Numbered from the stretch's first letter, positions 15,328 through 24,270 are shown. The stretch is 64,000 nt of DNA from Gp6-AA40 sp036274155 (GCA_036274155.1 DASUGH010000158.1:1-64000), one strand, 5' to 3'. The notes: generated from the letters alone by a model not told the origin. Numbers and translations are program-made.

Positions 15328-17832
15328 GTGAACGTGAACATCGCGCGCAAACAGAGGCCACTGCGACCCTGCGTGGGATTAGCGGTGCTGAGCGCTGTTT
15401 TATGGTGTGTGTGGCCGGGCGATGCGTTGGCTCGACAGGCCGCTTCAGGTGCGCAGCAGCCGGCTGACGCCGGCCGGGTGGTCGCCACCGTGACAGCCCT
15501 CGAAGGCACCGTTCGCGTCGCGGGCGTTGACGTCGAGTTGGTATCGCTCGATAGCAATGCTGTCCTGGGGAAGACCAGCACCGACAGCGCCGGTCAGGTC
15601 GCCTTTGCGGATGTCCCGGTTGGGCGCTACGTGCTCAAAGCCTCTCGCCCCGGATTCGATCCGACCGATTCAGCACCCTTTGACGTCCATTCAGGAGGAG
15701 TCGCGCAGGTGCTGGTGGACGTTCGCCTGGTGTTCGTCGGACCATCCGTCGAGGTGCGAGCGCCCATCTCGCCAACGCAGAGCGTACAGCCGGTTTCTTC
15801 CAGCGACATGCTGTCCGGCTCCGTCCTCAACATCACGCCGGTGGAAGGGGATGACTTTCAGAGCCTCCTCCCGCTCTTGCCCGGGGTCGTGAGAGGACCG
15901 GATGGCCGCCTTCGCGCAAAGGGCGGGCAAGCCAGCCAGGGTGCCCTCCAAATCAGCAGCGCCAGCCTGACCGATCCATCGTCTGGCGACTTCGATCTCG
16001 AGCTGCCGGGTCAGAGTCTCGAGTCGGTCGAGGTGCTGACCAACCCGTTTGCCGCGGAGTACGGCCGGTTCTCGACCAGCCTCGTGCAGATTCGCACGAA
16101 GCGCGGCACCAACGACTGGGAAATCAAACCCGGCAACCTGGTGCCCAGCCTGCGCAAGGGCTTTGCAAGCATCCGCCGTTTCGAGCCGCGCTTCTCCGTG
16201 CGTGGGCCGCTCAGACGAGACCGCCTGTTCCTTGCGCAGGACTTCCAGTTTCGCTACGTCGACGACCCCGTCAAGAGTCTGCCGGACGAACCCGGGATCA
16301 AGTTGAGGAGCTTTGACTCCTTCACGCGTCTCGACGGTGTGCTCTCGACGCGGCATACCCTGGGCGGCCTGGTCGTCGTGTTCCCGCGCCGGATCGAGCA
16401 TCTCACGATGGACACGTTCCGCCCGCCGGAGACGACGCCGGAGTTCAACCAGAGCGGGACGTCCCTGGGCGTGCAGGATCGCTTTGCGATCTCGCCGACG
16501 ATGGTTCTCGAAAGCACGTTTGCGGGCCGCGGGTTCGAGATCAACGTGAACACCGAGGGACGGGAGCCGATGGTGTACACGCCGGAGACCCAGCGGGGCA
16601 GCTTCTTCAACGACCAGGAACGCGACGTCCGAAGCATTCAATGGGTCGAAACGTTGTCCATCGCACTGGACAAGTGGCGCGGATCACATCTCTTCAAATT
16701 CGGCTTCGACTACCAGGACTCTCACTACAACGGCACGAGTGTGAGCCGTCCGGTCGAAATCCGCCGGCTCGACGGCTCACTCGCCGAGCTCATCGTCCCC
16801 GGCGCGCCCGCCACACAGGAGGTGAGCGCCGCCGATCTGGCCGTGTTCGCGCAGGATCATTGGCGTCTCGGGTCGCGCGTCACACTGGAGCTCGGATTAC
16901 GAATAGATCGCGAAGACGTGATCGAGCGCGTGAACTGGTCGCCCCGGGGTGGGGTCGCCGTCACAATGCTCCCCGAGGGGCGCGGTATCCTCCGAGGCGG
17001 CGTCGGCCGATTCAGGCAGCGCACGCCACTCAACGTCGGCGCGTTCGGCCAGTTCGAATCACGCGAGGTCACTCGATTCGGGCCAGGTGGCGAGGTCACC
17101 ACGCCGCCCGTCACGCTGTTGAACGTTCCGGCGCCCGACCTGCGTACGCCCGAAGCCGTCGCCGGCAACATCGAATGGAATCAGCGATTCGGCCGGCGAG
17201 TCTTGTTGAAAGCCAACTATCTGAGGCGAAAGGGCTCGCACGAGTACGTGATCGAGCCAGACCTTGCGCAGGGCGCGCTCCACCTGCAGAGCACCGGCAT
17301 TTCGCGCTACTGGGAGGTTGAGGTCACCGGACGATATCTCGGGGGCGAGCGCCGCGATCTCACCGTGTCGTACGTGCGATCGCGGGGGACCGCCGACCTG
17401 AACAACTATGACCAGTTCTACGGCAATCTCCGGAATCCGATCGTTCGTGCGAACGAACACAATCTGGTTCCCACGGATGTGCCGCATCGGCTGCTGATTC
17501 GCGGCACGATCGGGCTGCCCGGTCAATGGGATCTCGCCCCGGTTGCCGAGATCCGGTCGGGATTTCCGTGGTCGGCGGTGAACGAGTTCCAGGACTTCGT
17601 CGGGCCGCGGAACCGCGCCGGGCGCCTTCCGACGGTCAGCACGCTCGATTTCTCCCTGTCGCGGCCCTGGCGCCTGTGGAAGTACCGGTTCCGAGCGGGA
17701 GTGAAGGTGAACAGTGTTTTCGGCGCTTCCGCGGAACGCGACGTCCAGGGCAATATCACGTCCCCGGCATTCGGGCAGTTCTTCAACCCCATCGAGCGCT
17801 CGATCGGATTCGTGCTCGGGTCGGTTGAGTGA
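15328..17832 (+). CDS. TonB-dependent receptor-like outer-membrane protein with carboxypeptidase-regulatory-like domain
   Basis: 834 residues. A signal peptide (residues 1-36, ending DALARQA) is followed by a CarboxypepD_reg-like beta sandwich at about 48-130 (VRVAGVDVELVSLDSNAVLG, VGRYVLKASRPGF). A plug-like section at about 150-270 has 'VEVLTNPFAAEYGRFSTSLVQI'. The rest is beta-barrel strands up to 'FGQFFNPIERSIGFVLG', close to the usual C-terminal strand. This matches the OmpA-related/Oar-like TonB family of Acidobacteria. These have no clear TonB box and many take up unknown plant or soil polymers. It lies between two membrane kinases on the same strand but with gaps of 125 and 370 bases, so co-transcription is uncertain. 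Confidence 0.8.
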   Translation: MNVNIARKQRPLRPCVGLAVLSAVLWCVWPGDALARQAASGAQQPADAGRVVATVTALEGTVRVAGVDVELVSLDSNAVLGKTSTDSAGQVAFADVPVGRYVLKASRPGFDPTDSAPFDVHSGGVAQVLVDVRLVFVGPSVEVRAPISPTQSVQPVSSSDMLSGSVLNITPVEGDDFQSLLPLLPGVVRGPDGRLRAKGGQASQGALQISSASLTDPSSGDFDLELPGQSLESVEVLTNPFAAEYGRFSTSLVQIRTKRGTNDWEIKPGNLVPSLRKGFASIRRFEPRFSVRGPLRRDRLFLAQDFQFRYVDDPVKSLPDEPGIKLRSFDSFTRLDGVLSTRHTLGGLVVVFPRRIEHLTMDTFRPPETTPEFNQSGTSLGVQDRFAISPTMVLESTFAGRGFEINVNTEGREPMVYTPETQRGSFFNDQERDVRSIQWVETLSIALDKWRGSHLFKFGFDYQDSHYNGTSVSRPVEIRRLDGSLAELIVPGAPATQEVSAADLAVFAQDHWRLGSRVTLELGLRIDREDVIERVNWSPRGGVAVTMLPEGRGILRGGVGRFRQRTPLNVGAFGQFESREVTRFGPGGEVTTPPVTLLNVPAPDLRTPEAVAGNIEWNQRFGRRVLLKANYLRRKGSHEYVIEPDLAQGALHLQSTGISRYWEVEVTGRYLGGERRDLTVSYVRSRGTADLNNYDQFYGNLRNPIVRANEHNLVPTDVPHRLLIRGTIGLPGQWDLAPVAEIRSGFPWSAVNEFQDFVGPRNRAGRLPTVSTLDFSLSRPWRLWKYRFRAGVKVNSVFGASAERDVQGNITSPAFGQFFNPIERSIGFVLGSVE

Positions 17833-18202
17833 GTCGTGGTTCAGGCACGTCGACCTGACTATTTACCTGGAAGGCTCCGAGGAAAGTCCTGCGTGCGGAG
17901 GCGGTCGGACGTCAGTTGTCGGTCGATGGTAAGCGGCGCAAAGCCACCGGACTAACAACGCGCACCTACGCGCTCCGCAGGATGGGATGGTCGTTCTGAC
18001 GCGCGGCGAATTCCAGCACGGCTCGGATGTCGTCGGGCTCGAGATTGGGCCCCCGACGCCGATGACAAATGCGGCCGGGCGCCTGCGAGCGGCAGTAGAA
18101 TGCCCGGCGTGTCCGTCAGGTCGCCGAGCCCAATCGAGGGCCTGATTGCGTGCGGACGCGTGGAGGCCACTGCCTGCCGTCGGCTGATGCACTGGTCCGC
18201 GT
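17833..18202. other. Intergenic region with a DUF433-like remnant
   Basis: No intact gene. The minus strand at 17966-18052 holds a short coding remnant described separately. The rest shows no structure that I can support. The region separates the TonB-like gene from the second kinase. Confidence 0.5.
17966..18052 (-). pseudogene. C-terminal remnant of a DUF433 (VapB-like antitoxin) protein
   Basis: The minus-strand frame ending in TAG at 17966-17968 reads PNLEPDDIRAVLEFAARQND and then HPILRSA before the stop. 'L-x-P-D-D-I-R-A-x-L-x-Y/F-A-A' is the closing helix of DUF433 winged-helix antitoxin-like proteins. Nothing upstream continues the domain, and no partner toxin gene is seen downstream. 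It is only about 28 codons, so the identification is tentative. Confidence 0.4.
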
Positions 18203-21169
18203 GTGCCCGCGTCTGACCGCTGGGCGCGGATCGAAGCCCTCTACTTCGACGCATCGAGGCGGGATGCGGCGGAGCGTGCCGCATTTCTCGAGTCAGCTTG
18301 CGGCGGAGACGTCGAGCTGCGACGTGAAGTGGAGTCGCTGCTCGCACAGCCGCCGACGGGGGACGGCTTTCTGGATACGCCACTCTTCGCGCGAGCCGGA
18401 GGGCTGATTCCGAGTGCGGCTGGGCCAATGCGGATCGGCCGCCGGATCGGTGCGTTCGAGATTCAGGGCTTGATTGGCGCCGGCGGCATGGGCGAGGTGT
18501 ATCGGGCTCGTGACACCACGCTGGGGCGTGACGTCGCGATCAAGGTTCTCCCTCTCGCCTTCATCGCCGATCCCGACCGGCGCGCGCGTTTCCTCCGTGA
18601 GGCGCGGATGCTGGCGGCGTTGAACCACCCGCATATCGCCGCCATTTATGGCGTCGAGGACAGCGGCGGCGTCCCCGTCCTCGTGCTGGAGCTCGTCGCC
18701 GGCGACACCCTGGCGGACCGCCTCGCGCGAGGCCCCCTGCCGATCAACGAGACGCTGCGGGTGGCGCGGCAGATCGCCGACGCCCTCGATGCGGCGCACG
18801 AGAAGGGCATCGTCCACCGCGACCTGAAGCCGGCCAATATCAAGATCTCGCCGGACGGCATCGTCAAGGTTCTCGACTTCGGCTTGGCCACGGCCGCGAG
18901 TGGCGACCCATCGAGTCCGCCTCTGACACGGTCGCCTACGGTGACGATCGGCGGTACGCGCGAGGGCGCGATTCTCGGCACCGCCGCCTACATGAGTCCC
19001 GAGCAAGCACGCGGCAAGGGGGTCGACAAGCGGAGCGACGTCTGGGCGTTTGGGTGCGTGGTCTACGAGATGCTGACGGGAAAGGTGGCGTTCGCGGGCG
19101 ACACCGTCTCGGACACGATTGCCACGATTCTCGATCGCGAGCCGGACTGGGCGGCCCTCCCCACTGCGACCCCTCACGCGATTCGACGGCTGCTGTTCCG
19201 GTGTCTCGAGAAGGACGCGAAGCGACGGCTGCGTGACATTGGCGACGTGCGCACGGAAATCGACGATGTGTTGAGTGGCGCTGCCATGACGGCGTCGCAG
19301 CACGCAGCCGTGGTGCGTTCATCAACGGCCCACCGCAGAGTCGTCTCCGGGCTCCTAAGGCGACACCGGCTATTCGGCGCGGTCGTCGCGCTGATCGCAC
19401 TCGCAGGTATGGGTGGAATCTACCTTGCGCTGCCCGACGGCTCGCCGCCTTCCTCCTCCTCGTGGACAACCTTCTCGATGGAGAACGCCGAACCTATCCC
19501 ATTGACGACGACCGGCAACGCGACGGTTCCAGCTCTTGCCCCGTATGGCGAGTGGGTCGCGTACGTTCGGCGCGACGGCGATACCGATAGCCTGTGGGTT
19601 CGTCAGACAGCGACGATCGGTGACCGGGAGATCGCGCGGTCAAAGCGCGGTGACAGGATAGTCGGGGCGACGGTTACGCCCGACGGCCAATTCGTCGACT
19701 TCCTCGAGTTCACAGGGGAGGTGAAGACCAACCTGTGGCGCGTGCCGGTCAACGACAAGGAACCACCACACCCGCTGGTCAAGGATGTGCACACGCCGGT
19801 GGCCTGGTCACCGAACAAACCGTGGAAGATGGCGTTCATTCGGCGGGGCGAGGAGCTGATCGTCGCAGACTTCGACGGGTTGGGTGAGACGGTCCTCGCG
19901 AGGCCGAGTGATCTGCCCCCGGACGCGCGGTTCTACGTGACTCGCCAGCCTGCGGGAGCCGGCACGAGGCTCGCGTGGTCGCCAGACGGCAAGGTCATCG
20001 CGGCGACGGCTTTTCGTAACGCACCCGTGACGGGGTATTGGATATTCGTCTCCGTGCCGGATAAGGTGGCGGACAAGGCGGACAAGAAGGTCGCCTTCAT
20101 CGAGCTGAACCCCTCCGGAAACGGTGATTGGCTCGACAACTCGTCGCTCATCGTGAATCGGCCTGAAAAGCCCGGAGGTCTCGCGGGGTTCTGGCGCCTC
20201 TCGTATCCACACGGCGTGGCATCGCTGCTGCACAAGGACCTCAGCCAATACGTTGGGATCAGCCTGACCCGCAACAGGGACAGCTTCGTGACCACCAAGG
20301 TAGACCCTCGCGTCGACATCTGGATCGGAGATGGCAACGCACTCGAGGACTTGAGGGAGGTACCACCAACCGGTGCGGTGTTGCCGATCATGCCCAGTGG
20401 TGCTGTGGGGTCCTGGATCAAAGATCAGTTCTGGTTCAGCGCTCATTCGGGCGACAGCCGGACGGTGTCAGCTCTCTCCTCCGATTTCCGACCAGTTGGC
20501 GGGTTCTCGAACGCCGAGGCGCCAACGGGGACGTCGGAGGGCAGCACGATTGTGTACGTGTCGCGCGCGCCAGAGACGAACAACGAACTCATACGTGCGG
20601 ATCCAGACGGCCGGCGCGCAAAAAAACTCGATGACGACGGGAACTGGCCAATAGTCACGCGCGACAACAGAAGTGTGATTTACTCGAAAAAGCACCAGGG
20701 GCGATTCAACAGGCCGTTCATAGTGCCGATCGAGGGGGGGCAACCGCAGCTGATCGCTGACATTGACGCGGTGACACCTGACCAATCGTTTGATAGAACA
20801 AAGCTCGCCTTCGTGACCGCGACCGGCGATCCAACCCACCGCATCGTTAACGTGTGCGATCTGCCAGACTGTCTGAATCTGCGCTCTCTCGACATGCCAG
20901 GCATGGTGAATTCAGGAGACAAAGGAGGGCGAATCCGGTTCAAACCTGGTGACAAGAGCATCGCCTACGTCAGGGGCGACCTCCCTCGGCAGCAGATATG
21001 GGAGCAGCCGCTGGACCCGAACATGCCGCCACGCCAGCTCACCAAATTCTACGACGACCGCATGATTCTCGACTTTGCCTGGTCGCACGATGGCTCGCGC
21101 TTCGCCGTCGTGCGTGCCAGGATCATCTCGGACATCGTTTTGTTCAAGGGCCTGCTGCAGCCTCAGTAA
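18203..21169 (+). CDS. Membrane Ser/Thr protein kinase with PD40-type sensor region
   Basis: 988 residues with a GTG start at 18203; no better ATG lies nearby. Residues 1-70 are a helical N-terminal extension found in many acidobacterial kinases (RWARIEALYFDASRRDAAER, FLESACGGDVELRREVESLL). The kinase domain is about 80-355: glycine loop IGAGGMGEVYRA near 90, IKVLP lysine near 115, HRDLKPAN near 205, DFG near 225. A membrane span near 392-412 is followed by about 575 residues with PD40-like repeats (WSPDGKVIAATAF) and a C-terminus ending ISDIVLFKGLLQPQ. The C-terminus matches the style of the kinase at 12479, so they are paralogues. The ECF-type sigma gene 700 bases downstream is a usual companion of such kinases. 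Confidence 0.9.
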   Translation: MPASDRWARIEALYFDASRRDAAERAAFLESACGGDVELRREVESLLAQPPTGDGFLDTPLFARAGGLIPSAAGPMRIGRRIGAFEIQGLIGAGGMGEVYRARDTTLGRDVAIKVLPLAFIADPDRRARFLREARMLAALNHPHIAAIYGVEDSGGVPVLVLELVAGDTLADRLARGPLPINETLRVARQIADALDAAHEKGIVHRDLKPANIKISPDGIVKVLDFGLATAASGDPSSPPLTRSPTVTIGGTREGAILGTAAYMSPEQARGKGVDKRSDVWAFGCVVYEMLTGKVAFAGDTVSDTIATILDREPDWAALPTATPHAIRRLLFRCLEKDAKRRLRDIGDVRTEIDDVLSGAAMTASQHAAVVRSSTAHRRVVSGLLRRHRLFGAVVALIALAGMGGIYLALPDGSPPSSSSWTTFSMENAEPIPLTTTGNATVPALAPYGEWVAYVRRDGDTDSLWVRQTATIGDREIARSKRGDRIVGATVTPDGQFVDFLEFTGEVKTNLWRVPVNDKEPPHPLVKDVHTPVAWSPNKPWKMAFIRRGEELIVADFDGLGETVLARPSDLPPDARFYVTRQPAGAGTRLAWSPDGKVIAATAFRNAPVTGYWIFVSVPDKVADKADKKVAFIELNPSGNGDWLDNSSLIVNRPEKPGGLAGFWRLSYPHGVASLLHKDLSQYVGISLTRNRDSFVTTKVDPRVDIWIGDGNALEDLREVPPTGAVLPIMPSGAVGSWIKDQFWFSAHSGDSRTVSALSSDFRPVGGFSNAEAPTGTSEGSTIVYVSRAPETNNELIRADPDGRRAKKLDDDGNWPIVTRDNRSVIYSKKHQGRFNRPFIVPIEGGQPQLIADIDAVTPDQSFDRTKLAFVTATGDPTHRIVNVCDLPDCLNLRSLDMPGMVNSGDKGGRIRFKPGDKSIAYVRGDLPRQQIWEQPLDPNMPPRQLTKFYDDRMILDFAWSHDGSRFAVVRARIISDIVLFKGLLQPQ

Positions 21170-21189
21170 AGGCGATCCTGCGATCGCAG

Positions 21190-21783
21190 CTAATCGGGTG
21201 GTGCTCGATTCGTCCTGAGCCTCAGTCGCTCCCGAATGAGCTTTCCCTGCGCCTCGGTAAAGCGCGAGTCGGTCGTCAGCCGGATGATCGCATCCTGCAT
21301 TATCCCGGTGGCCGAGTGACTGTCATCCGGCAGGAGCACGTGACCCATCTCGTGCGCAAGGACAAGCCCGAGGACGCTCGCACGATCTCTCGAGTAGGTG
21401 TCCGCCGTGATGTGCACCCGGTCCACGAAGACGTAGACTGTGCGGCCCAATCGGCTGGTCGTCGCCAACACACCGGCGCTGATGCCCTCCGCCTGAATCT
21501 TCTTCAGCGCCATGCTCTCGGAGAGGAGATGCACTCGAATGGACTCGTCCTCCTGCACGGCCGCACGTTCCACATCGTTTTCGACCCACACAAGGTGAAC
21601 GCCGATATCTGAATAGATCGCATCAGCCACTCGTTGTGCCTCCGTCCGAGCGGCCACTCCGAGTTCAGCGTAGTTCTCCACCTGCACGGCCACGACCGGT
21701 GGTGGCTGCGCGATGACTGGGGTAGAAACCGTGAACGACAACGAGAGCGCAACGCCAAGGCCATGTCTGACAGGTCTCGCCAT
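21190..21783 (-). CDS. Exported metalloprotease-like protein (HExxH)
   Basis: 197 residues with a signal peptide (MARPVRHGLGVALSLSFTVS, cleaved near VIAQ). The segment LVLAHEMGHVLLPDDSH near residue 140-156 gives H-E-x-x-H and a third His eight residues on, a zincin-like metal site. The rest (DAIYSDIGVHLVWVEND) has no further catalytic feature. It resembles acidobacterial proteins of unknown role sometimes annotated as peptidase-like. It is convergent with the kinase gene, 20 bases apart, and divergent from the sigma factor. Activity and substrate are unknown. Confidence 0.65.
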   Translation of the reverse strand: MARPVRHGLGVALSLSFTVSTPVIAQPPPVVAVQVENYAELGVAARTEAQRVADAIYSDIGVHLVWVENDVERAAVQEDESIRVHLLSESMALKKIQAEGISAGVLATTSRLGRTVYVFVDRVHITADTYSRDRASVLGLVLAHEMGHVLLPDDSHSATGIMQDAIIRLTTDSRFTEAQGKLIRERLRLRTNRAPPD

Positions 21784-21870
21784 CTCCCGTCTCCCTCCGT
21801 TGAGGGAGGCGGGAAACCGCGATCAAGATCCGCATGGCTGAGAAATCATCGAGTGGGGACGTAGAATGGG

Positions 21871-22455
21871 GTCATTCAGCAGCAACCCAGTGATCTCACC
21901 GGCCTTCTGGTCGCCTGGCGGGGCGGCGACGACGCGGCTCTCGAGCCGTTAGTCGCTCGTCTGTACCCAGAGCTCCACCGGATTGCGGCAAAGTGCATGC
22001 GCGGCGAACGTGTGCACCACACCCTCCAAGCCAGCGCGCTCGTGAACGAAGCCTTCGTCAGGTTGATCGACACACGACGAGTCGATTGGCAGAATCGGTG
22101 TCATTTTCTGGCAATGGCGGCGCGCGTGATGCGTCGCGTGCTCGTGGATCACGCGCGGGCCCGCGGATACCGAAAACGCGGCGGCGGAGCGATACGAGTG
22201 ACGCTGACGGATAGCGTCGATGTGTCGGATGAACAGCCGCACGATCTGCTGGCTCTCGACGACGCCTTGGAGGCCCTGACCAAGTTCGATGAGCGGAAAT
22301 GCCGCGTGGTGGAACTTCGCTTCTTCGCCGGGTTGACTGTGGAGGAAACGGCCGTCGCTCTCGGTATCTCAGGCGACACGGTGACGCGGGACTGGAAGCT
22401 GGCCAGAGCGTGGCTGCAACGCGAAATGGGCCACGGGAATCCGTCGGAAGACTGA
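21871..22455 (+). CDS. RNA polymerase sigma factor, TIGR02999 (ECF-like) type; 5' end unresolved
   Basis: Good sigma-factor coding begins at least at 21871 and reads QQPSDLTGLLVAWRGGDDAA, 'LVARLYPELHRIAAKCMRGE', 'TLQASALVNEAFVRLIDTRR', 'RGYRKRGGGAI', then region 4 (DERKCRVVELRFFAGLTVEE, GISGDTVTRDWKLARAWL). The first in-frame ATG is only at 21997, which would cut off much of region 2. An ATG at 21866-21868 directly upstream is one base out of frame across the GGGG run at 21868-21871. Restoring one G gives MGVIQQQPSDLTG, so a single-base loss (real or sequencing error) is likely. The family is paired with propeller kinases in Acidobacteria, as seen here at 18203. Confidence 0.8.
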   Translation, partial: VIQQQPSDLTGLLVAWRGGDDAALEPLVARLYPELHRIAAKCMRGERVHHTLQASALVNEAFVRLIDTRRVDWQNRCHFLAMAARVMRRVLVDHARARGYRKRGGGAIRVTLTDSVDVSDEQPHDLLALDDALEALTKFDERKCRVVELRFFAGLTVEETAVALGISGDTVTRDWKLARAWLQREMGHGNPSED

Positions 22456-22618
22456 AAAGAGCACTGCTGCCGCGTGACGTGCTGGCTTGCGAATTCGGCG
22501 ACGCGACACGGCAGCGCGACGACACCGTAGTGCGCGAGGACATCGCGGAAGAGCTGAACATGCCCGTGAGCGGCGGCAGGCAGGCCACGCGAAGGTTGCC
22601 TGGACCTGCCTCGGTTGT

Positions 22619-22759
22619 TTACTTCTTCACGGCGGGCTTTGGAGCGGCCGGCGCTGGTTTGGGGTTGAGGTTCTCCAGCAAAGCGAATTCCGATTCACTG
22701 AACGCCCCGGGATCCCAGTCCCTGTCAACACCCCACCTCTCGAGTCCCCCCTTCCGCAC
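22619..22759 (-). pseudogene. C-terminal gene remnant joined to tRNA-derived sequence
   Basis: The frame from GTG 22759 to TAA 22619-22621 gives 46 residues. The opening VRKGGLE is the well-known antisense translation of a tRNA 3' end. The rest (DRDWDPGAFSESEFALLENL, then NPKPAPAAPKPAVKK) looks like a genuine protein C-terminus with a Pro/Ala/Lys tail. So a host gene appears to have been cut at the attachment-like repeat. The parent family is not recognised. Confidence 0.4.
22729..22759 (+). repeat. 31-bp repeat with tRNA 3'-end sequence (copy 2)
   Basis: Identical to 7842-7872 except for one base (TCT for TTT before CGAGT). The tRNA-like part ends CCGCAC but is followed by TAAG, so the CCA seen at copy 1 is lost. 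The two copies are in direct orientation 14.9 kb apart. Confidence 0.6.
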
Positions 22760-22910
22760 TAAGTGCAAGAGGCCCTGAGAATCAGGTCTTTTCTCGTCTT
22801 CCTTACGCGAACGTTACTCAGAATCTTTGAAGCGGCTCGAACTTTCGCCCGTTACTCTGAACGATCCCGGATTCGACCAATCACGAGCAACGGCGAGTGT
22901 CGGTTTCTGC

Positions 22911-23441
22911 TTACCACGCCTTCTCAGCGCCAAAGCGGGGCTCTCCATCAGGGCTTTTCTTCGTCGGGGCCCGTTCGGCGGGCGTTCTGTACGCCCAGCC
23001 AAGATGTTTCGCGACGGCTTCCGCCATCGACTGTCGGTTCTTGGCGCCCCGTTGCTTGTTCACCGCGTAGGACCAGAGGACGGCGCCGGATTGATCGGCG
23101 ACCTGAACTGCGGTCGAAGCCTTGTCTTCGATGCCCGCACAATACGCGAACAGGCAACGCGCGACTTTCGACCCGGTTGTCTCCTGCTGCTCCAGGAGAC
23201 TCGATGCGGTGAGGATGTAGGTCGCGCCTTCCGGTTTGTTGACGACCGTGAGCGGCACTTCCTTCTTGTGCATAGCCGCCGCCAAGTACACCTCGAAGCC
23301 GTCGGGGGTTGGGGTGATGTAAACGGTCTCCATCTCGACAGCCGAAAGTGAATCCTGTGCTATGGCTGCTCCTTGGGCATGGGGCGCGCTCGCCACCACG
23401 AGCAACGACGCATAAACGGCGTACAGATAAAATCTCTTCAC
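22911..23441 (-). CDS. Exported hypothetical protein
   Basis: 176 residues from a GTG at 23441, chosen because AAGGAG lies 6 bases upstream and a signal peptide follows (MKRFYLYAVYASLLVVASAP, cleaved near AHAQGA). The mature part starts with a beta-rich section (VYITPTPDGFEVYLAAAMHK, VPLTVVNKPEGATYILTASS), has two cysteines close together (ARCLFAYCAG), then AVQVADQSGAVLWSYAVNKQ and a short helix. This arrangement recalls small periplasmic proteins that compute a 'DUF4136 / CsgG-like' fold, but I cannot name the family. It appears to be monocistronic. Confidence 0.65.
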   Translation of the reverse strand: MKRFYLYAVYASLLVVASAPHAQGAAIAQDSLSAVEMETVYITPTPDGFEVYLAAAMHKKEVPLTVVNKPEGATYILTASSLLEQQETTGSKVARCLFAYCAGIEDKASTAVQVADQSGAVLWSYAVNKQRGAKNRQSMAEAVAKHLGWAYRTPAERAPTKKSPDGEPRFGAEKAW

Positions 23442-23721
23442 GGTTGCTCCTTCATGGTTCCCGGGCGATATCGCGCTGAGCTTCTGCGCCCGGGGACACG
23501 TGCTGGTCCTTACTCCTCGCACCGTCCTAACCTGTTCAACGGGTGCTCATCCTCCGGTGAATCGGCACGGTCAACGCGGTTCTTGAAGCTCCGGCCTTGA
23601 CATGACGTAGCGGGCCAGTCACGTGCCGGTTACCGGCCTCGGAGGTCTCCCTTCATGGTCAGCAAACGAGCACGACAGCTGCTGTTCCCACTGCCGGAAC
23701 GCCGGGCGCCACGTCGCCTTG

Positions 23722-24270
23722 TCAGAAGCGCGTGCTGAACGTCAGCGACCAGCGCCGCGACGCAGTGGCCGGCACGCCAGCGCTCGGAGAAACGGCTTTC
23801 GACTTCGACGGAATGGCGGCATCGACGAGAAAGCCGACAACGCCGCCGAAGAGCGCGCCCCGACCTGCCGCCCGGATCACGCCTTCGGTGGTGCACCCAC
23901 GGGCGCTCCGGCATATCCGGGCGAAGTCGATGAGCACCGCCGCCAGTCCCACGGCGCTCCCGATGAGCGCGCCGTTCCCACGAGGGTCGTCGATGGCCGA
24001 CCCCGGTTCCACGGGCCGGGCCTCTCCGACAAGCGTGTCCGCGGCGAGTCCCAGCGCGCCGCCGGCAACTGCCAGCAGCGCCATGCAGGCACCGGCCGAA
24101 CACACCTCCTCGGTCGTCCCAGCCACGACGAGGCCCGCAGCCGCGCCAACGCCAGCGCCAATCGTCACCCCATTCCAGACCGAATCCTTCATCGTCTCCT
24201 GCGCCAGGCTGGTGGCTGGCGCCAACAGGACGACCGCAACGACCAGCGCAGCAGATTCGTGTCGGCGCAT
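23722..24270 (-). CDS. Exported glycine-zipper hypothetical protein
   Basis: 182 residues from ATG 24270, with GAAGGAG about 5 bases upstream. The signal peptide (AALVVAVVLLAPATSLAQ) is followed by several Gly/Ala-rich hydrophobic hairpins (VWNGVTIGAGVGAAAGLVVA, LLAVAGGALGLAADTLVG, LIGSAVGLAAVLIDF, GRGALFGGVVGFLVDAAIP), a pattern of glycine-zipper envelope proteins. Four cysteines (CSAGAC, CRSARGC) may pair outside the membrane. The tail ends ASRRWSLTFSTRF with an aromatic C-terminus. Function unknown. Confidence 0.65.
   Translation of the reverse strand: MRRHESAALVVAVVLLAPATSLAQETMKDSVWNGVTIGAGVGAAAGLVVAGTTEEVCSAGACMALLAVAGGALGLAADTLVGEARPVEPGSAIDDPRGNGALIGSAVGLAAVLIDFARICRSARGCTTEGVIRAAGRGALFGGVVGFLVDAAIPSKSKAVSPSAGVPATASRRWSLTFSTRF

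Larger units (their letters stand above)
22456..22910. other. Intergenic region with att-like repeat copy 2 and a short fused ORF
   Basis: 22456-22618 shows nothing recognisable. 22619-22759 carries a short minus-strand ORF whose first codons are the antisense of the tRNA-like repeat. 22760-22910 has no gene. Both flanking genes face away from or end at this region. Confidence 0.5.

Noticed and set aside
16641..17321. 226-codon plus-strand frame inside the TonB-like gene
   Set aside because: Arg-rich off-frame reading of the receptor gene.
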